A stretch of DNA of 64,000 bases. Origin: Channallabes apus. Its lineage: Eukaryota > Chordata > Actinopteri > Siluriformes > Clariidae. Where the stretch lies: positions 12,286,815 to 12,350,814 of the forward strand of contig CM060115.1 of NCBI GenBank assembly GCA_030522415.1, read 5' to 3'. Every line of letters begins with the position of its first letter. Positions within the stretch are counted from its first letter, which is position 1. A model generated the notes under the pieces. The model was not told the DNA's origin, searched no databases, and saw only the letters and a list, made by a program, of their open reading frames with translations. A program made the translations under genes and the position numbers. Below, in pieces: positions 1 through 10,076 of the stretch.

Positions 1-119
1 GTTGTTTACACACTAAGTGGAATTCCTCAACTATTGATGGTTGTGTTGTTGAAGTGAGCTCAGTTCATCCACCAATGGTTCTAGCACTCTCATTTAATTG
101 TTTTTGCTGTTGTTCAATT

Positions 120-660
120 CTACGGATGACATTGGACCAAAGGGTAGAGTATAAGTGGTGATTTTCAGGCTCTCACATTGTTTTGATCCATTTGGTCATT
201 GTGGTTTTCAGGCACAACTCTGCTCACAGCATTTCAACTTGGTTTGAGGTCTGGACTTTGACTAAGCCATTACAAAACCATATTATTATTATTTTTTAGT
301 CATTCTGATGTAGATTTACTAGTGTGCTTCAGATCATTGTCTTGTTGCATGACCACATTTTGACTAAGTTTTAGAAGTTGGACAGATGGCCGTACATTTG
401 TCTCTAGAATTATCTGGTACAGAGAAGATCTTAGTGTATACTCTTCATACGGAGGAGTTCATAGTCAACTGAATGACTGCAAGGTGTCCAGGTCCTGTCG
501 ATGCAAAACCAAGCTTAAATCTACCCCCCTACCAGGATTCTTGACCGTGAGCATGAGGTGTTTCTGATAAAATCCTGTGTGGTTGTCGCCAAGCATGGTG
601 CTGTGCATTACGGCCAATATGGATCTGACTAGAAGACACGCACTCGTGTTGGCAACTGCC
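120..660 (-). mobile_element. Degenerate Tc1-like transposase relic
   Basis: Read on the minus strand, this stretch matches the middle and C-terminal part of a fish Tc1-type DDE transposase. The segment around 480-620 resembles the catalytic-core region between the first and second aspartates. The part near 250-340 resembles the stretch before the last acidic residue (a host-target 'SEWL' type segment followed by a region that in intact elements reads SPDLNP). Frameshifts and stops are frequent and no terminal repeats were found, so it is a dead fragment. The family call rests on overall resemblance to Tc1 copies common in fish genomes. Confidence 0.65.
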
Positions 661-835
661 TTGATTGCCCTCTTGGCATTGTGTTTACACACACCTGAAT
701 GCTCCAGACCAGCAAACGGGCAAAACTTCTGCTTTTATAGAGGTAATGATGACATGTTAATCAAAGGCTGACGATTAGCGACACCTGGATGCAACTTACC
801 CTCTTAAATCCTGAAAGCATCCTAATATTGCCCAT

Positions 836-838
<3 letters not shown>

Positions 839-922
<84 letters not shown>
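839..922. repeat. (AT)n microsatellite
   Basis: About 42 uninterrupted AT units lie between the Tc1 relic and the ssuh2 copy B exon, inside what should be an intron of copy B. Confidence 0.95.
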
Positions 923-927
<5 letters not shown>

Positions 928-1056
928 GCACGGTAAAATACTTACATGTTTTTCACCTGTGGTTGTGAATTTACTGAATACTACAACCCGCTGTGATCAG
1001 ATGATTTTTTTATTATGTGTTTTACACAAAAATATAGAATTAAAAGAGGGGCTTAC

Positions 1057-1114
1057 TTCCTGTTGTCTAAGGCAGGCAGGTGTGCGGAGGGCACTGGGGG
1101 AGGAGGAAGCTCTT
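1057..1114 (-). CDS. ssuh2-like copy B, internal exon (proline-rich linker)
   Basis: A 58-nt minus-strand exon is flanked by a TTGCAG acceptor and a GTAAGC donor. It has 2 leading bases, 18 codons and 2 trailing bases. The peptide ELPPPPVPSAHLPALDNR aligns with the proline-rich linker encoded at 16,709-16,784 of copy A, and the intron just upstream also resembles the copy A intron. Its phase lets it splice directly to the copy B first exon at 4,434-4,458. The counterpart of the copy A exon 18,277-18,351 was not found between them; that exon is a multiple of three, so its loss would keep the frame. The rest of copy B lies beyond the left edge. Whether copy B is functional cannot be judged here. 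Confidence 0.75.
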
Positions 1115-2047
1115 CTGCAATAAAACAGAGTTGAAAACAAACTACAGTTGATCAGTTTCTTCAGATTGAACATTTGACAAATCAGGATGGTTTGACTTAA
1201 AATTCAAGAAAATGGCTGTGGACTGTGTGCTGATGCAACCCGTATTGTAGCCTAATCTCCATCAATGAACAGTAGGTATTCTCAATAAAACTGAACTTTA
1301 TGTTAAATAAAACATATTTTCTGTTAAGCAATTGCACTTATGAACTCATAGCAAAGTTGTAGAAGGGACTTCTTTATGCTTAGAATGTTTAGTGTCACCT
1401 GAATGAGGACAGCTTCCTTTTGAACATTAGCATTATACAAAAAAAATTAATGGATTCCATGAAACACATAACATCTTTGGTTTGTTTATTTATGAAAGAA
1501 TGTACACTAATGATCAATAATGCATCAGTACACTGGTGACAGTATAACGGGCACCCAAGGCTCACCCAAGTCCGTGGGAACCAAAGGCCAGCCCATCCAG
1601 TCCAGTTCCACAAAAAAGTAAATGCAGCACAAAGCATTCTTGACTTGGACAGATGTTATCACATATATGATAAACACATCATTCAAAAAGGCTTCGGTGG
1701 CCTTTTTGTTGTTGTTGATTTGGCCAATCCATAGGTTTTTTTTCAGTATAATTCCCAAATTCACCATTTGAAATCAACTCCAGACCCTTTGTGTACTTAA
1801 TTTGTAAGCACAGAATGATGTGAAAAAGTATGTGTAAAGTGTTTTTTTTTTTTTTTTGGTTTGCATATTTATCCCACTTTATTGATTGAAATCATCAAAC
1901 AAATCATGAAACATGTGATAAAGTCCCCCCCCCTCAAAAAAAAAAGCCACAAAACAGCCTGATTACTGCCAGGAAAGTGCGGTGAGAGCCATTATACACA
2001 AATAGAGAAAATTTGGAACAGTGGTGAACCTTCACAAGAGTGGCGGC
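1115..2047. other. Intronic DNA of ssuh2 copy B
   Basis: No gene is recognisable. Bases ~1,115-1,400 resemble the copy A intron around 16,785-17,040, including a shared 'gtagaaggga' stretch followed by a T-rich run. The rest, including the open minus-strand stretches at 1,395-1,767, has no identifiable product. Confidence 0.6.
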
Positions 2048-3207
2048 CAGAGGTGGAAAGAGTAATAAAATTTTGTACCCAAGTACAAGTACTGTTACTT
2101 CAGTGAAATTTTACTTAAGTACAAGTAAAGTTACCATTACAAAAATCTACTCAAGTAAAAGTAAAAAGTAGCTCATTAAAAAATTTACTCAGAGTAAAAG
2201 TTACCGAGTTACTTTTTAATTTTTTTAACAGCGGGGGTGGGGTGAGGCATTCTAGCGTAGTTCAAAAAAGATGAGCAGATATAAATCTCAAACTAGTTGT
2301 TTTTAACTGAAGGAACACCTTCGCATAATAAAGCTGTTGTCTTTCTTGTGCTTGAAAATCAAAGTGGTCACTTAAATATGGTGTTACGTCCCAGTCTAGG
2401 GTCATACAGCAAAAGAATGGTTCAGGGTTCTATTTTAAACTGTATGGAAATGGTGGAATATGGCAGAAAGAACTAGATCCAATCATTAACTGATGAAATA
2501 ATGAGGTTTGTATACACACACACACACACACACACACCAGGAGGAGGATCAGATTCAGGGTGGACCCAGGCCAAAATAATAAACAAAATGGTATTTATAT
2601 TTAGTAGCTAGATTACCTGCAAAACAAAACAAACAAAAAAACAAACAAAAATACAGGTACCTTCCCGGACACCCTAAACCAAAAACAATGAAATTATCTA
2701 CAAATATATACAAAGACCAACCAAACCAAAGGGACAAAGCAATAATCAAAGTCAATGGGAGGCAAAAAGTCAAATCCAGAATACACAACCAAATATCAAA
2801 ACGCCAAAATCACAACCTCTTTCATCTTTCCCGCGTCTCTCTCCAGTCGCGCTAGTCGATGACGTCACTCAGGGCGGAAGCGACCGTGTGGAAGGTCAGG
2901 AAGATGCCGATGTCAGAAAACCTGGAGTGGAGTCTGGAGCGGCGCGCGACCAGGACATGATACACACACGCGAGCGCAACGGAGCATTTATACAAAGCAT
3001 AATATTTTTATTATTTTATAATTTTCATTCATTTATTTTTTACTCAGTAGCGAATATGATTTAAAATGTAGCGAATTACAATACTTCAAACAAAACGTAT
3101 TTAAGTAAAAGTAAAATTACAGATTTTTAAAACTACTTTAAAAAGTAGAAAAAAGCTACTCAATTACAGTAACGCGAGGAAATGTAATTCGTTACTTTCC
3201 ACCTCTG
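2048..3207. mobile_element. Non-autonomous hAT-type transposon, copy 1
   Basis: The 1,160-bp element begins CAGAGGTGGAAAGAG and ends in the inverted CTTTCCACCTCTG. It is bounded by a perfect 8-bp target duplication, GTGGCGGC (2,040-2,047 and 3,208-3,215), which is diagnostic of hAT integration. The subterminal zones are rich in repeated 'aagtaaaagtaa' and 'actcaagtac' motifs. No transposase is encoded. The interior starting near 2,390 (TGTTACGTCCC) looks like an LTR-type sequence that was captured; a near-identical interior is present in the copy at 21,399-22,626. Confidence 0.9.
2513..2537. repeat. (CA)n microsatellite inside the hAT element
   Basis: About 12 CA units lie at the same internal position as a longer CA tract in the second hAT copy (21,867-21,894). 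Confidence 0.9.
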
Positions 3208-3229
3208 GTGGCGGCCAATCAAAATTACT

Positions 3230-4075
3230 CTAAGAGCACAACGACAACTCATCCAGGAGCTCAGAAAAGAATGGTGTTAATGATTCAACAATAAAAAAGA
3301 TTCTGGATCATAATGGCCTTCATAGGTTCCAAGGCAAAAGCCATTGCTGACCAAAAGGACATACAGTAAAGGCCTGTCTCACATTTATCCAAAAAAATAT
3401 CTTGATTATCCCCAAGACTTTTGGCAAATATTCTGTGGATTGATGAGTCAAAGGTGAACTTTATGGAAGCAATGCATCCCATTACATCGTAGTTTGTTTA
3501 AAACTAAAACATCATTCACTAAAAAGAACATCATGGCAACAGTCAGAAATGGTGGTGGTAGTGTGGTACTCTGGGGCTGTGCAGCTTCAGGAGCCGGATG
3601 AATTGCCATAATTGATGTAATCATGAATTCTTTTCTCTACCAGAAAATCCTGACGAAAAATGTCCAGGCCATCAGTTCGTGGCCTCAAGTTCAAGTGGGT
3701 TATGCAGCAGGTCCAAAACATACCAGCAAGTCCACCTCTGAATGGCTGTACAAAACAAAATTAAGGTTTTGGAGTGGCCCAATTGAGATCCTCAAACATG
3801 ACGTTTATGCTCGAAATCTCTCGAATGTGACAGAATTATAACAATTCTGCAAAGAAGAGTGGGCTAAAATTTCACCATGGTGATGTGAAAGACTCATTGG
3901 AAGTTAAAACTAATGCTAGATTGCAGTTGTGGCACAACAGGTTCATGGGCAATTACTTTTTTCTTTTAGAAAGGACAGTTTTTCATCAAACTTCATTGTC
4001 TCTCGGTTTATTTTTTTGTAATATTAAAATTTGTTTTGACAAATATGCCAAAGAATAAAAATAAGAACTTACAGT
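3230..4075 (+). mobile_element. Degenerate Tc1-like transposase relic
   Basis: Plus-strand fragments resemble a Tc1 DDE transposase: a helix-turn-helix-like start near 3,260, a D-E-S segment near 3,440-3,460, a glycine-rich segment around 3,545-3,600, and HTSKSTSEWL near 3,720-3,750 in the 72-residue open stretch 3,623-3,841. Stops and frameshifts break it throughout. It lies upstream of nothing coding and is inside the copy B first intron. Confidence 0.7.
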
Positions 4076-4433
4076 AGGAAGGGGCAAATATACATACATA
4101 CATATACATAAATAGTGGCATCCAAAAGAGGTAAACCAAACACACAAACACAGGAAATATTATTGGTTAGTATTCCTCTCCATTCGTGTAAAACTCTTTC
4201 CTGTGTGTGTTATCATTGGCTGTAATCAATTGCGACTTACCAGAAGCGAGCTCATTTCACCACTACAGGTGCACCACAAAGCAGACTAACCATAATGAAA
4301 TAAATACTAAAATATTTCCATTAACTAACGTAAAAATTCTGATCATGTGCTGTAAGATATATTTATATTTACATAGATGAATATATTTATACAGATTAAT
4401 ATATTTATCTTAGGATGATTAAAACAGCCTTAC

Positions 4434-4458
4434 CTGGTGCTGAAATAGCTGAAGACAT
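4434..4458 (-). CDS. ssuh2-like copy B, first coding exon
   Basis: A 25-nt exon encodes MSSAISAP plus one base and is followed by a GTAAGG donor on the minus strand. Copy A has an equally long first exon (20,923-20,947) ending in the same ISAP and the same phase. The 5' untranslated sequence just upstream, including 'gattgtggagcgacac', is shared with copy A, so the start and promoter region were duplicated together. Confidence 0.75.
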
Positions 4459-5010
4459 ATTCCACATTTATCCTAAAGTGTCGCTCCACAATCTCTTTCA
4501 AATACTAATAATAATAACAATAATAATAAATACCATAATCACATTACTGTTTAGCACTCCACATGTACATGTACACTTTAAGACTGGTGCCCTCTCCACA
4601 CTGTCAGGTGTCCAAAAAAACACTGGTTTATAGTGTGAAAGTCCTGACCACATCCTGGATGTCATGCAACCAAGTTATAAAAAAATTTATGAATGCTGTA
4701 CAGTATATTACATACAAGTCAAAATGTGATCTTTATATACCATGAAGTAAATATACATTATGAGTGATGGCATCCAATCAGCAGGTTTTTGAATATACTG
4801 TATATGCGTGTCAATAACTGAAATTATTATTTTATTATCTTCTTAATCATATACTGTATATGTCACAGGTTTGATATACCGATGCATAAAAGATCAACTG
4901 TATAGGGTTTTTAAAGCACTTTATTTCAATCAGTTATAAAATCACATCACATGATTTAGTATCTTAATTGTATAGGACATTTTAGCATCCATTTAGATTT
5001 TTTCCCACAA
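4459..5010 (-). promoter_or_regulatory. Duplicated 5' flank of ssuh2 copy B
   Basis: This stretch aligns with the flank of copy A at 20,948-21,370. Shared pieces include 'acattactgttta', 'ctccacactgtcaggtg', 'tgtgaaagtcctgaccac' and 'tcatgcaaccaagtt'. Conservation of this kind may only reflect the shared duplication. Part of it (about 4,870-5,000) aligns instead with 43,985-44,110, beyond the nested insertions upstream of copy A. No core promoter was identified. Confidence 0.55.
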
Positions 5011-5231
5011 ATGTATGGGTCTCTTGATTTTAATGATACACCTTCCTTTTTCTTCACCAACACATAATTCAGTCCATATCATCGATCACATAATGATTGT
5101 CTATATACAGTACAGTATATATATATATATATATATGTGTGACAAAAAAAAAAAAAACAGGAAGGGGCGAATACTTTTTTCATGGCACTGTGTATACCTG
5201 TTTGACAGACAAATGCTGTATTCTGCACCAC

Positions 5232-5445
5232 TGTGTGTTGTTGGTCTTTCAGCTGCTCCCTCATAGATGGGTCGCCACAGCGGACAATCCGATCTTGGCA
5301 CAGGCTTTACGCTGGACACCCTTATTGACACAAACCTCTCATTTTTATCCGGGCTGGAGTTTGGGCATTGAGTGGGAATCAAACCCAGGCATGCAGAATG
5401 GCAGGCAAGGAACCTACTGTACCATTGAGCCACCAATGCCCTTGC
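5232..5445 (-). mobile_element. tRNA-derived SINE (third family)
   Basis: On the minus strand this begins 'gggcattggtggctcaatgg', an A-box-like tRNA head, followed by a B-box-like 'ttgattccc' region. It ends near 'cgacccatctatgagggagc'. This matches a widespread fish SINE type. The overlapping open stretches on both strands are shadows. Confidence 0.6.
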
Positions 5446-5527
5446 TATTAAAATGTAAAAAGTAAAAAAAAAAAAAATGATGGATGACCTGCTAGACCTG
5501 TCCACTGTGCTTCAACATGCTGGTTGA

Positions 5528-5532
<5 letters not shown>

Positions 5533-5558
<26 letters not shown>
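5533..5558. repeat. (GA)n microsatellite
   Basis: About 13 GA units with nothing coding nearby. Confidence 0.9.
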
Positions 5559-5839
5559 GCAATCACACATAAATGGGGGTGGCAGAATGTCCTCAGGTTT
5601 ATTCGCAGAAGAAAGAGGAATATACTGTACAGTAAGGCGTACTGTAAGCCAACGTCGTGAGTAAACACAAATTAAAGAAGTATCAGGTACACCCACCACT
5701 ACAGTACATCACAGAGCCATTGGCATGTTCTAAAGACATCCAGCTAACGAAGTGCGGGAAATTTCAGGCGGAGAACAATAGGATGTATTGCTAAATAACA
5801 AACCAGGAACTACCTAAAGAGAAGTACAGTAGATGTATT

Positions 5840-6035
5840 TGAAATTTACTATAATTAAAGAAAAATATCAGAAAACACAATGATTTCATCAGAAAAAAAT
5901 GCTTAAGTATGGATTATAACCCTAAATCTCAAGGGATCTGAAAAAAAAAATGTACTGTGTTTGTACTATGTTAATTTGTAAAGCTGAAAGGGCGCCCCCT
6001 ATTGGGAAACTGTGCCAAAAATATACTTTTTATAT
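5840..6035. repeat. Local duplicate of 8,390-8,640
   Basis: The order 'aaaaatatcagaaaacac', 'atatggatta(t/c)a', 'ccctaaa(t/c)ctcaa', then a 'cgcc(c)cctatt(a/g)gg' and 'aactg' block recurs in the same order at about 8,396-8,640. It is a diverged local duplication with no coding content. Confidence 0.55.
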
Positions 6036-6137
6036 GTTAACTGATGGTACAACTTTTTGTTAGTATATTTGCAATGTACTATAGAAGATTTTAATATATT
6101 TGTAATACACTTATGGTGAGTGTTTTTTTCCCCACTG

Positions 6138-6345
6138 GGGTATATATACTGTATATACCCATTCATTCCTCTAGGAACCTCTGTAGTCCAACCAGGAACC
6201 GCAGAGACCAATGGTGACCACTGTATTCACTTACCTTTTTGTACAAGCGTGGTATGACGTAATATATATGTTAGAAGTGTTGAATTATCTTTAGCACTGG
6301 CTTTGCTAAAATAAAATTTAATTCAATTCAATTATATTTATTTAT
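6138..6345. repeat. Duplicated block matching 47,255-47,475
   Basis: Shared strings include 'aggaacctctgtagtccaacc', 'acttacctttttgtaca', 'gcgtggtatga' and 'agcactggctttgct', ending in an 'attcaattcaatt' tract. The order and orientation match the 47-kb block. It is the most distal part of the ssuh2 tandem duplication that I can follow. Confidence 0.65.
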
Positions 6346-6420
6346 CATGTCGCAAAGAAGATTCACAGTATAGAACAATATGGAAATATGTCCTCAACAA
6401 GAATATACTGTATAATGCAT

Positions 6421-6545
6421 ACTTATCCTGGTGTTTCACTAGTGCTTGGATACCATCAAGCCATCAAGGTAGATGTTTTCTCAATACACCAGAGACATAA
6501 TTAGACTGTCTTATTCATTTCTAAAATGCTGGCCTCCCAGGAACT
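6421..6545 (-). repeat. Dispersed repeat, inverted relative to 63,675-63,770
   Basis: Read on the minus strand it contains 'aaggagttcctgggaggcca' and 'gcactagtgaaaca', which recur on the plus strand at 63,682-63,756. The family is not identified. Confidence 0.5.
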
Positions 6546-6731
6546 CCTTTAATGGTGCAAATGTGACTTGAATGACCCTTGTATGACTTAGTGATACTAT
6601 TACTTAAAGGGCATTTTTTTTCTAATATAAAAGTTTTTTTTAAGCCATTAATTCACTTTTTTTCCTTTATATGTTTATTTATTTTATGTGATATATGGTA
6701 TCCTTTATTTGTCATTATATATATAAAAAAA

Positions 6732-6806
6732 GAAAAACAAACAAACAAACAAACAAACAAACAAAAAAAATATATATATATATTTATATATATATATATA
6801 TATATG
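6732..6806. repeat. (CAAA)n and (TA)n low-complexity tract
   Basis: A run of 'acaa' units is followed by alternating TA; nothing coding. Confidence 0.85.
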
Positions 6807-6959
6807 GGCGATAGCTCATGGGCCGTTGCCTGAATCTGCGGCCCTGCTGGTTCACATACCTAAAGGGGGTGGAGGTCGCCTAACTAGTGAGCGAGGAGCG
6901 ATATCAATTTGGGCGCACGCCCATCACAGGCGCACGCTGTGACACTCTGTAAGTAAGCT

Positions 6960-7115
6960 AAGCTAGCAAAGCTAGCGGGCATAAATAGGTTATGTTTAGG
7001 AAAATGGTATCGGATCGGTACGTGGACTCAAATACTCGCCGATTCCGATACCAGATTTTTTTGTGGTATCGGCAGCATTTCCGATACCAGTATCGGAATC
7101 GGAACAACCCTAAAT
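6960..7115. repeat. GATACCGATA-rich imperfect palindromic repeat
   Basis: Repeated 'gtatcgg' and inverted 'ccgatac' strings are packed into about 110 bp (7,007-7,108). This type of sequence occurs at ends of some fish DNA transposons and SINE-like repeats. No boundaries or target duplication were found. Confidence 0.45.
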
Positions 7116-7291
7116 AAAATGGCTTTGTGAAAACAAATATCTTCAACAAGCATCAGTTGTTTGCATCAATGGAATTTCATACACAACACCACACACATAC
7201 TCATAAAAATACCTCCCTCTACCTCACTCTAACACACAGACAGAAGCTCAAAGAGAGGTGAAAACATTTGAAAGTTAGTATAGTTAAAGGA

Positions 7292-8389
7292 CAGTGGCGG
7301 CTGCTCTAAGACTACAAGGGAAGCTCTGCTTCATCTACTATGTCCGAAAATAAATACTCATATATGCACTGTCGTATTTATATTGGTTTTAATAAAAGTG
7401 TGCTAGAACACGTTCAATTTCATGACTAGCTCATTCAGAATCAGGTATTTTTTGTAGATTGTTTGACGCGATTTTCTTGTCATACATTTCCGTGCAGCAC
7501 AGCGCATTGAACCCTCCTGAAGCCCAGCTTCACTGGATCTCTATGGCGAAGCACAGAGGAGCTTTTTTCTCTGCAGAAAAGCTGGACGGTAATTGGATAA
7601 ATGCACCAGAATCGCCACTTCCAGGGAAGCTCAGCTTCTCTGGGAGTGAAGGGAGCAGTGGGCGGGCCAGGACGCTGGGCTGCTGCATGATGATTGGAGG
7701 AGCTGTTTAAAGGGCAGAACACCTTTTTTGATTGACAGCATGTCTTACGTATACATTGTCAGGATGAACTAATGAACTAACCTCAGTGACCAGAAGACGC
7801 AGCTTTAGCGGTTAGCCCAATGTAGCGTGGATGGTAAACCCAAACGCGGATGTACTGTAAGCGAGTAGGCAGGATAACCACGCGATTTAGTATAAGGACT
7901 CTCACGAAAGGGGAGCAAGGGAAAAACACAAATTTAACCCGCGTCCTATAAATACACACACAATATCAGGAAGCAAACCAAAGATAGTGAGTACTCACGG
8001 TTTAGCAGACGGACAGCCGGAACCGACATGGGCCGAAACGCAATGACTGAGCGATATGCTCTGGTTTGTTTACTCCTTTTATACTTCCTGGTTCGCGACC
8101 ACATTACTTCCGGGTCCTAGTGCCGGTCGCGGATTGGGTGTGCATGACCATTTTTTTTGCAGGTGGTACGACAAACTGCTGCGCTTTGTATTGTTTGCTG
8201 GTGATATAAACCATTTTTGTTTGTACAAATCATTCTTTAAATAATAAAAATAAACATATTATAGCGTTTTTGACTTTGCTCCTTGTTTCAGCATTGTAAA
8301 GTTAGTTCATTCATATAATTAAAGTAGCTCGTGGAAGAGGAAACTAGCCAGCTAGCTTCCCCTGTTTCAAAATTTAGCAGCCGCCACTG
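7292..8389. mobile_element. Non-autonomous hAT-type transposon (second family)
   Basis: The 1,098-bp element has inverted ends CAGTGGCGGCTGCT and AGCAGCCGCCACTG. It is flanked by a perfect 8-bp target duplication, TTAAAGGA (7,284-7,291 and 8,390-8,397). It encodes no transposase. A Gypsy LTR (about 7,773-8,150) has inserted into it, so roughly 720 bp belongs to the hAT element itself. Confidence 0.88.
7773..8150 (-). mobile_element. Solo LTR of the Gypsy family, nested in hAT
   Basis: This aligns with the Gypsy 3' LTR at 22,700-23,060. Shared pieces include 'tgaactaacc', 'ttagcggttagccc', 'tgtagcgtggatggtaaacc', 'ggataaccacgcgatt' and 'gggaaaaacacaaatttaac'. No internal Gypsy sequence accompanies it. 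The exact ends are blurred. Confidence 0.75.
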
Positions 8390-8397
8390 TTAAAGGA

Positions 8398-9472
8398 AAA
8401 TATCAGAAAACACTAGCACATCTGGAAAAAATATAAATATGGATTACACCCTTAAACCTCAATGCACATATGGGATATAATGTTCATTTATTAATTGTGA
8501 CAATTTCAGCCATAATTAGACAAATCATCATCATCATCATCAGTGGTCAAAATATTGCAAACATATTAAAAATCATTGAAAGAAAAATGGAAAGTTGAAA
8601 TAGTCGCCTCCTATTAGGGAACTGAGCAAAACCATGTGACTCACTGACAGAAGATTGGTGAATAACATTACAGAGCTGCTCATCTTAAAAAGGGTTAAAT
8701 CACATACATTTATAAATCCCAGGAGAGGATTGTAGTAATTAGAACTTGTATTGTACAAGATGGTATCGAAAAGTTTCGACATTAGCTCTTTTAACAAGCT
8801 CTATTTTTTTTTTTTTTGCTGAACGTCCTCCCTCAGATGCCTTAAAACCTGTCAGTAGAATTCGTTATTCACTGTCTGGCCACTGGGAACTAAATGCCCA
8901 TGAACAATGCCGTGAGTTCAGCAGCCTGGGGACAAACTTCAGGTAGGTTGAAATCACGTTCAACTTGTTCAACTTACAGATGAGGATTGCCTGGACTGTT
9001 CCACATGACACAATGACAACGGCAGCAATGATGTGGATTGTTCTCCGACATCAATCATGCACAAGTTACTCAATGGTTTCGCCAATTTCGGGGTTGAGCA
9101 CATTGAAGGTCTTTCTGATCTCTTGTGCTGCCATCTGTTTACACAACTAGTCTCGAAATGCAGCTTCAAATATAACATAAAAACAAGATTGATAGATCTT
9201 CTTCGAAAAGGGTAAATAAGTGCTAAGCAGTAAGCATAAAGTCGAGAAAAGTGAATATGAGTAAATGAATAAAAAAGTGTGTATGTAGAAAAGAAAATAG
9301 TCTTGATATTTAACCACAGTTGCTTTAACTACATGTCTAAAAAGCGATAAATATTTGATTCGGCTAATCACGTGTATATTACAAACATCAATAACAGACT
9401 ATAACAGTGTAAAGATGATTAATATTCTGTGTCATTTGGTGCTTTTGATATGTAAAATGCTGAATTATAGGG
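8398..9472. other. Intergenic DNA 3' of ssuh2 copy A
   Basis: The first ~250 bp duplicate 5,840-6,035. The region 8,820-9,200 has short open stretches on both strands that look like remnants of a transposon-type sequence, but I cannot place it in a family. A poly-T run sits at 8,803-8,817. No exon was recognised. Confidence 0.4.
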
Positions 9473-9613
9473 TTACATCACAGAGCAGCAGCATTTGGCC
9501 GGGTAGTTGTCAGTGTACACACAGTTCTCGTTTCCAAACACAATGTAAGTGTAGGACTCCCCATGCCAAGTGTAGTTCACCTTGGTGACGGGGATCAGCT
9601 CGATGGTGTGACG
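9473..9613 (-). CDS. ssuh2: ssuh2 copy A, last coding exon
   Basis: 47 codons including the TAA stop (9,473-9,475), in phase 0 after a TGTAG acceptor. It encodes [12 protein letters not shown], a [13 protein letters not shown] strand region and the family's C-terminal NYPAKCCCS. Confidence 0.92.
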   Translation of the reverse strand, partial: RHTIELIPVTKVNYTWHGESYTYIVFGNENCVYTDNYPAKCCCSVM

Positions 9614-9773
9614 CTACAGTGGGAAACATTCTCACATCAGTAATGTGATAAATAACACCATGCAAAAATAAAAATATCGTTTCAATGTACTCATGATGCT
9701 CGAGTGTCAGGAACTACTGGACACACACTTACAGTAACTCTAATTCTAGCATTAAAATTTTTTATAAAATTGC

Positions 9774-9808
<35 letters not shown>

Positions 9809-10015
9809 TTTTAATTGCTCTGGTAAAATGAATGTGTTTTTAACGTCGGTACTAAAGAGTAGCAGTATTGACCTGCTGCAGAATGCGAGAAGTCTGGAAA
9901 TACTTGGATTGATGTTTTCGTATTAAACGATCAGACATTTGATCTATTGAAGGATCCGGGAAACCCACCAAAGGGTAAAGCTGAAACATACACACACACA
10001 CACACCACAATATAA

Positions 10016-10076
<61 letters not shown>

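Noticed and set aside
5101..5505. 134-residue minus-strand ORF
   Set aside because: It spans a SINE and AT/poly-A tracts; low complexity with no conserved domain.
8969..9178. 69-residue minus-strand ORF with a transposase-like feel
   Set aside because: I could not find catalytic motifs or ends, so no family is claimed.
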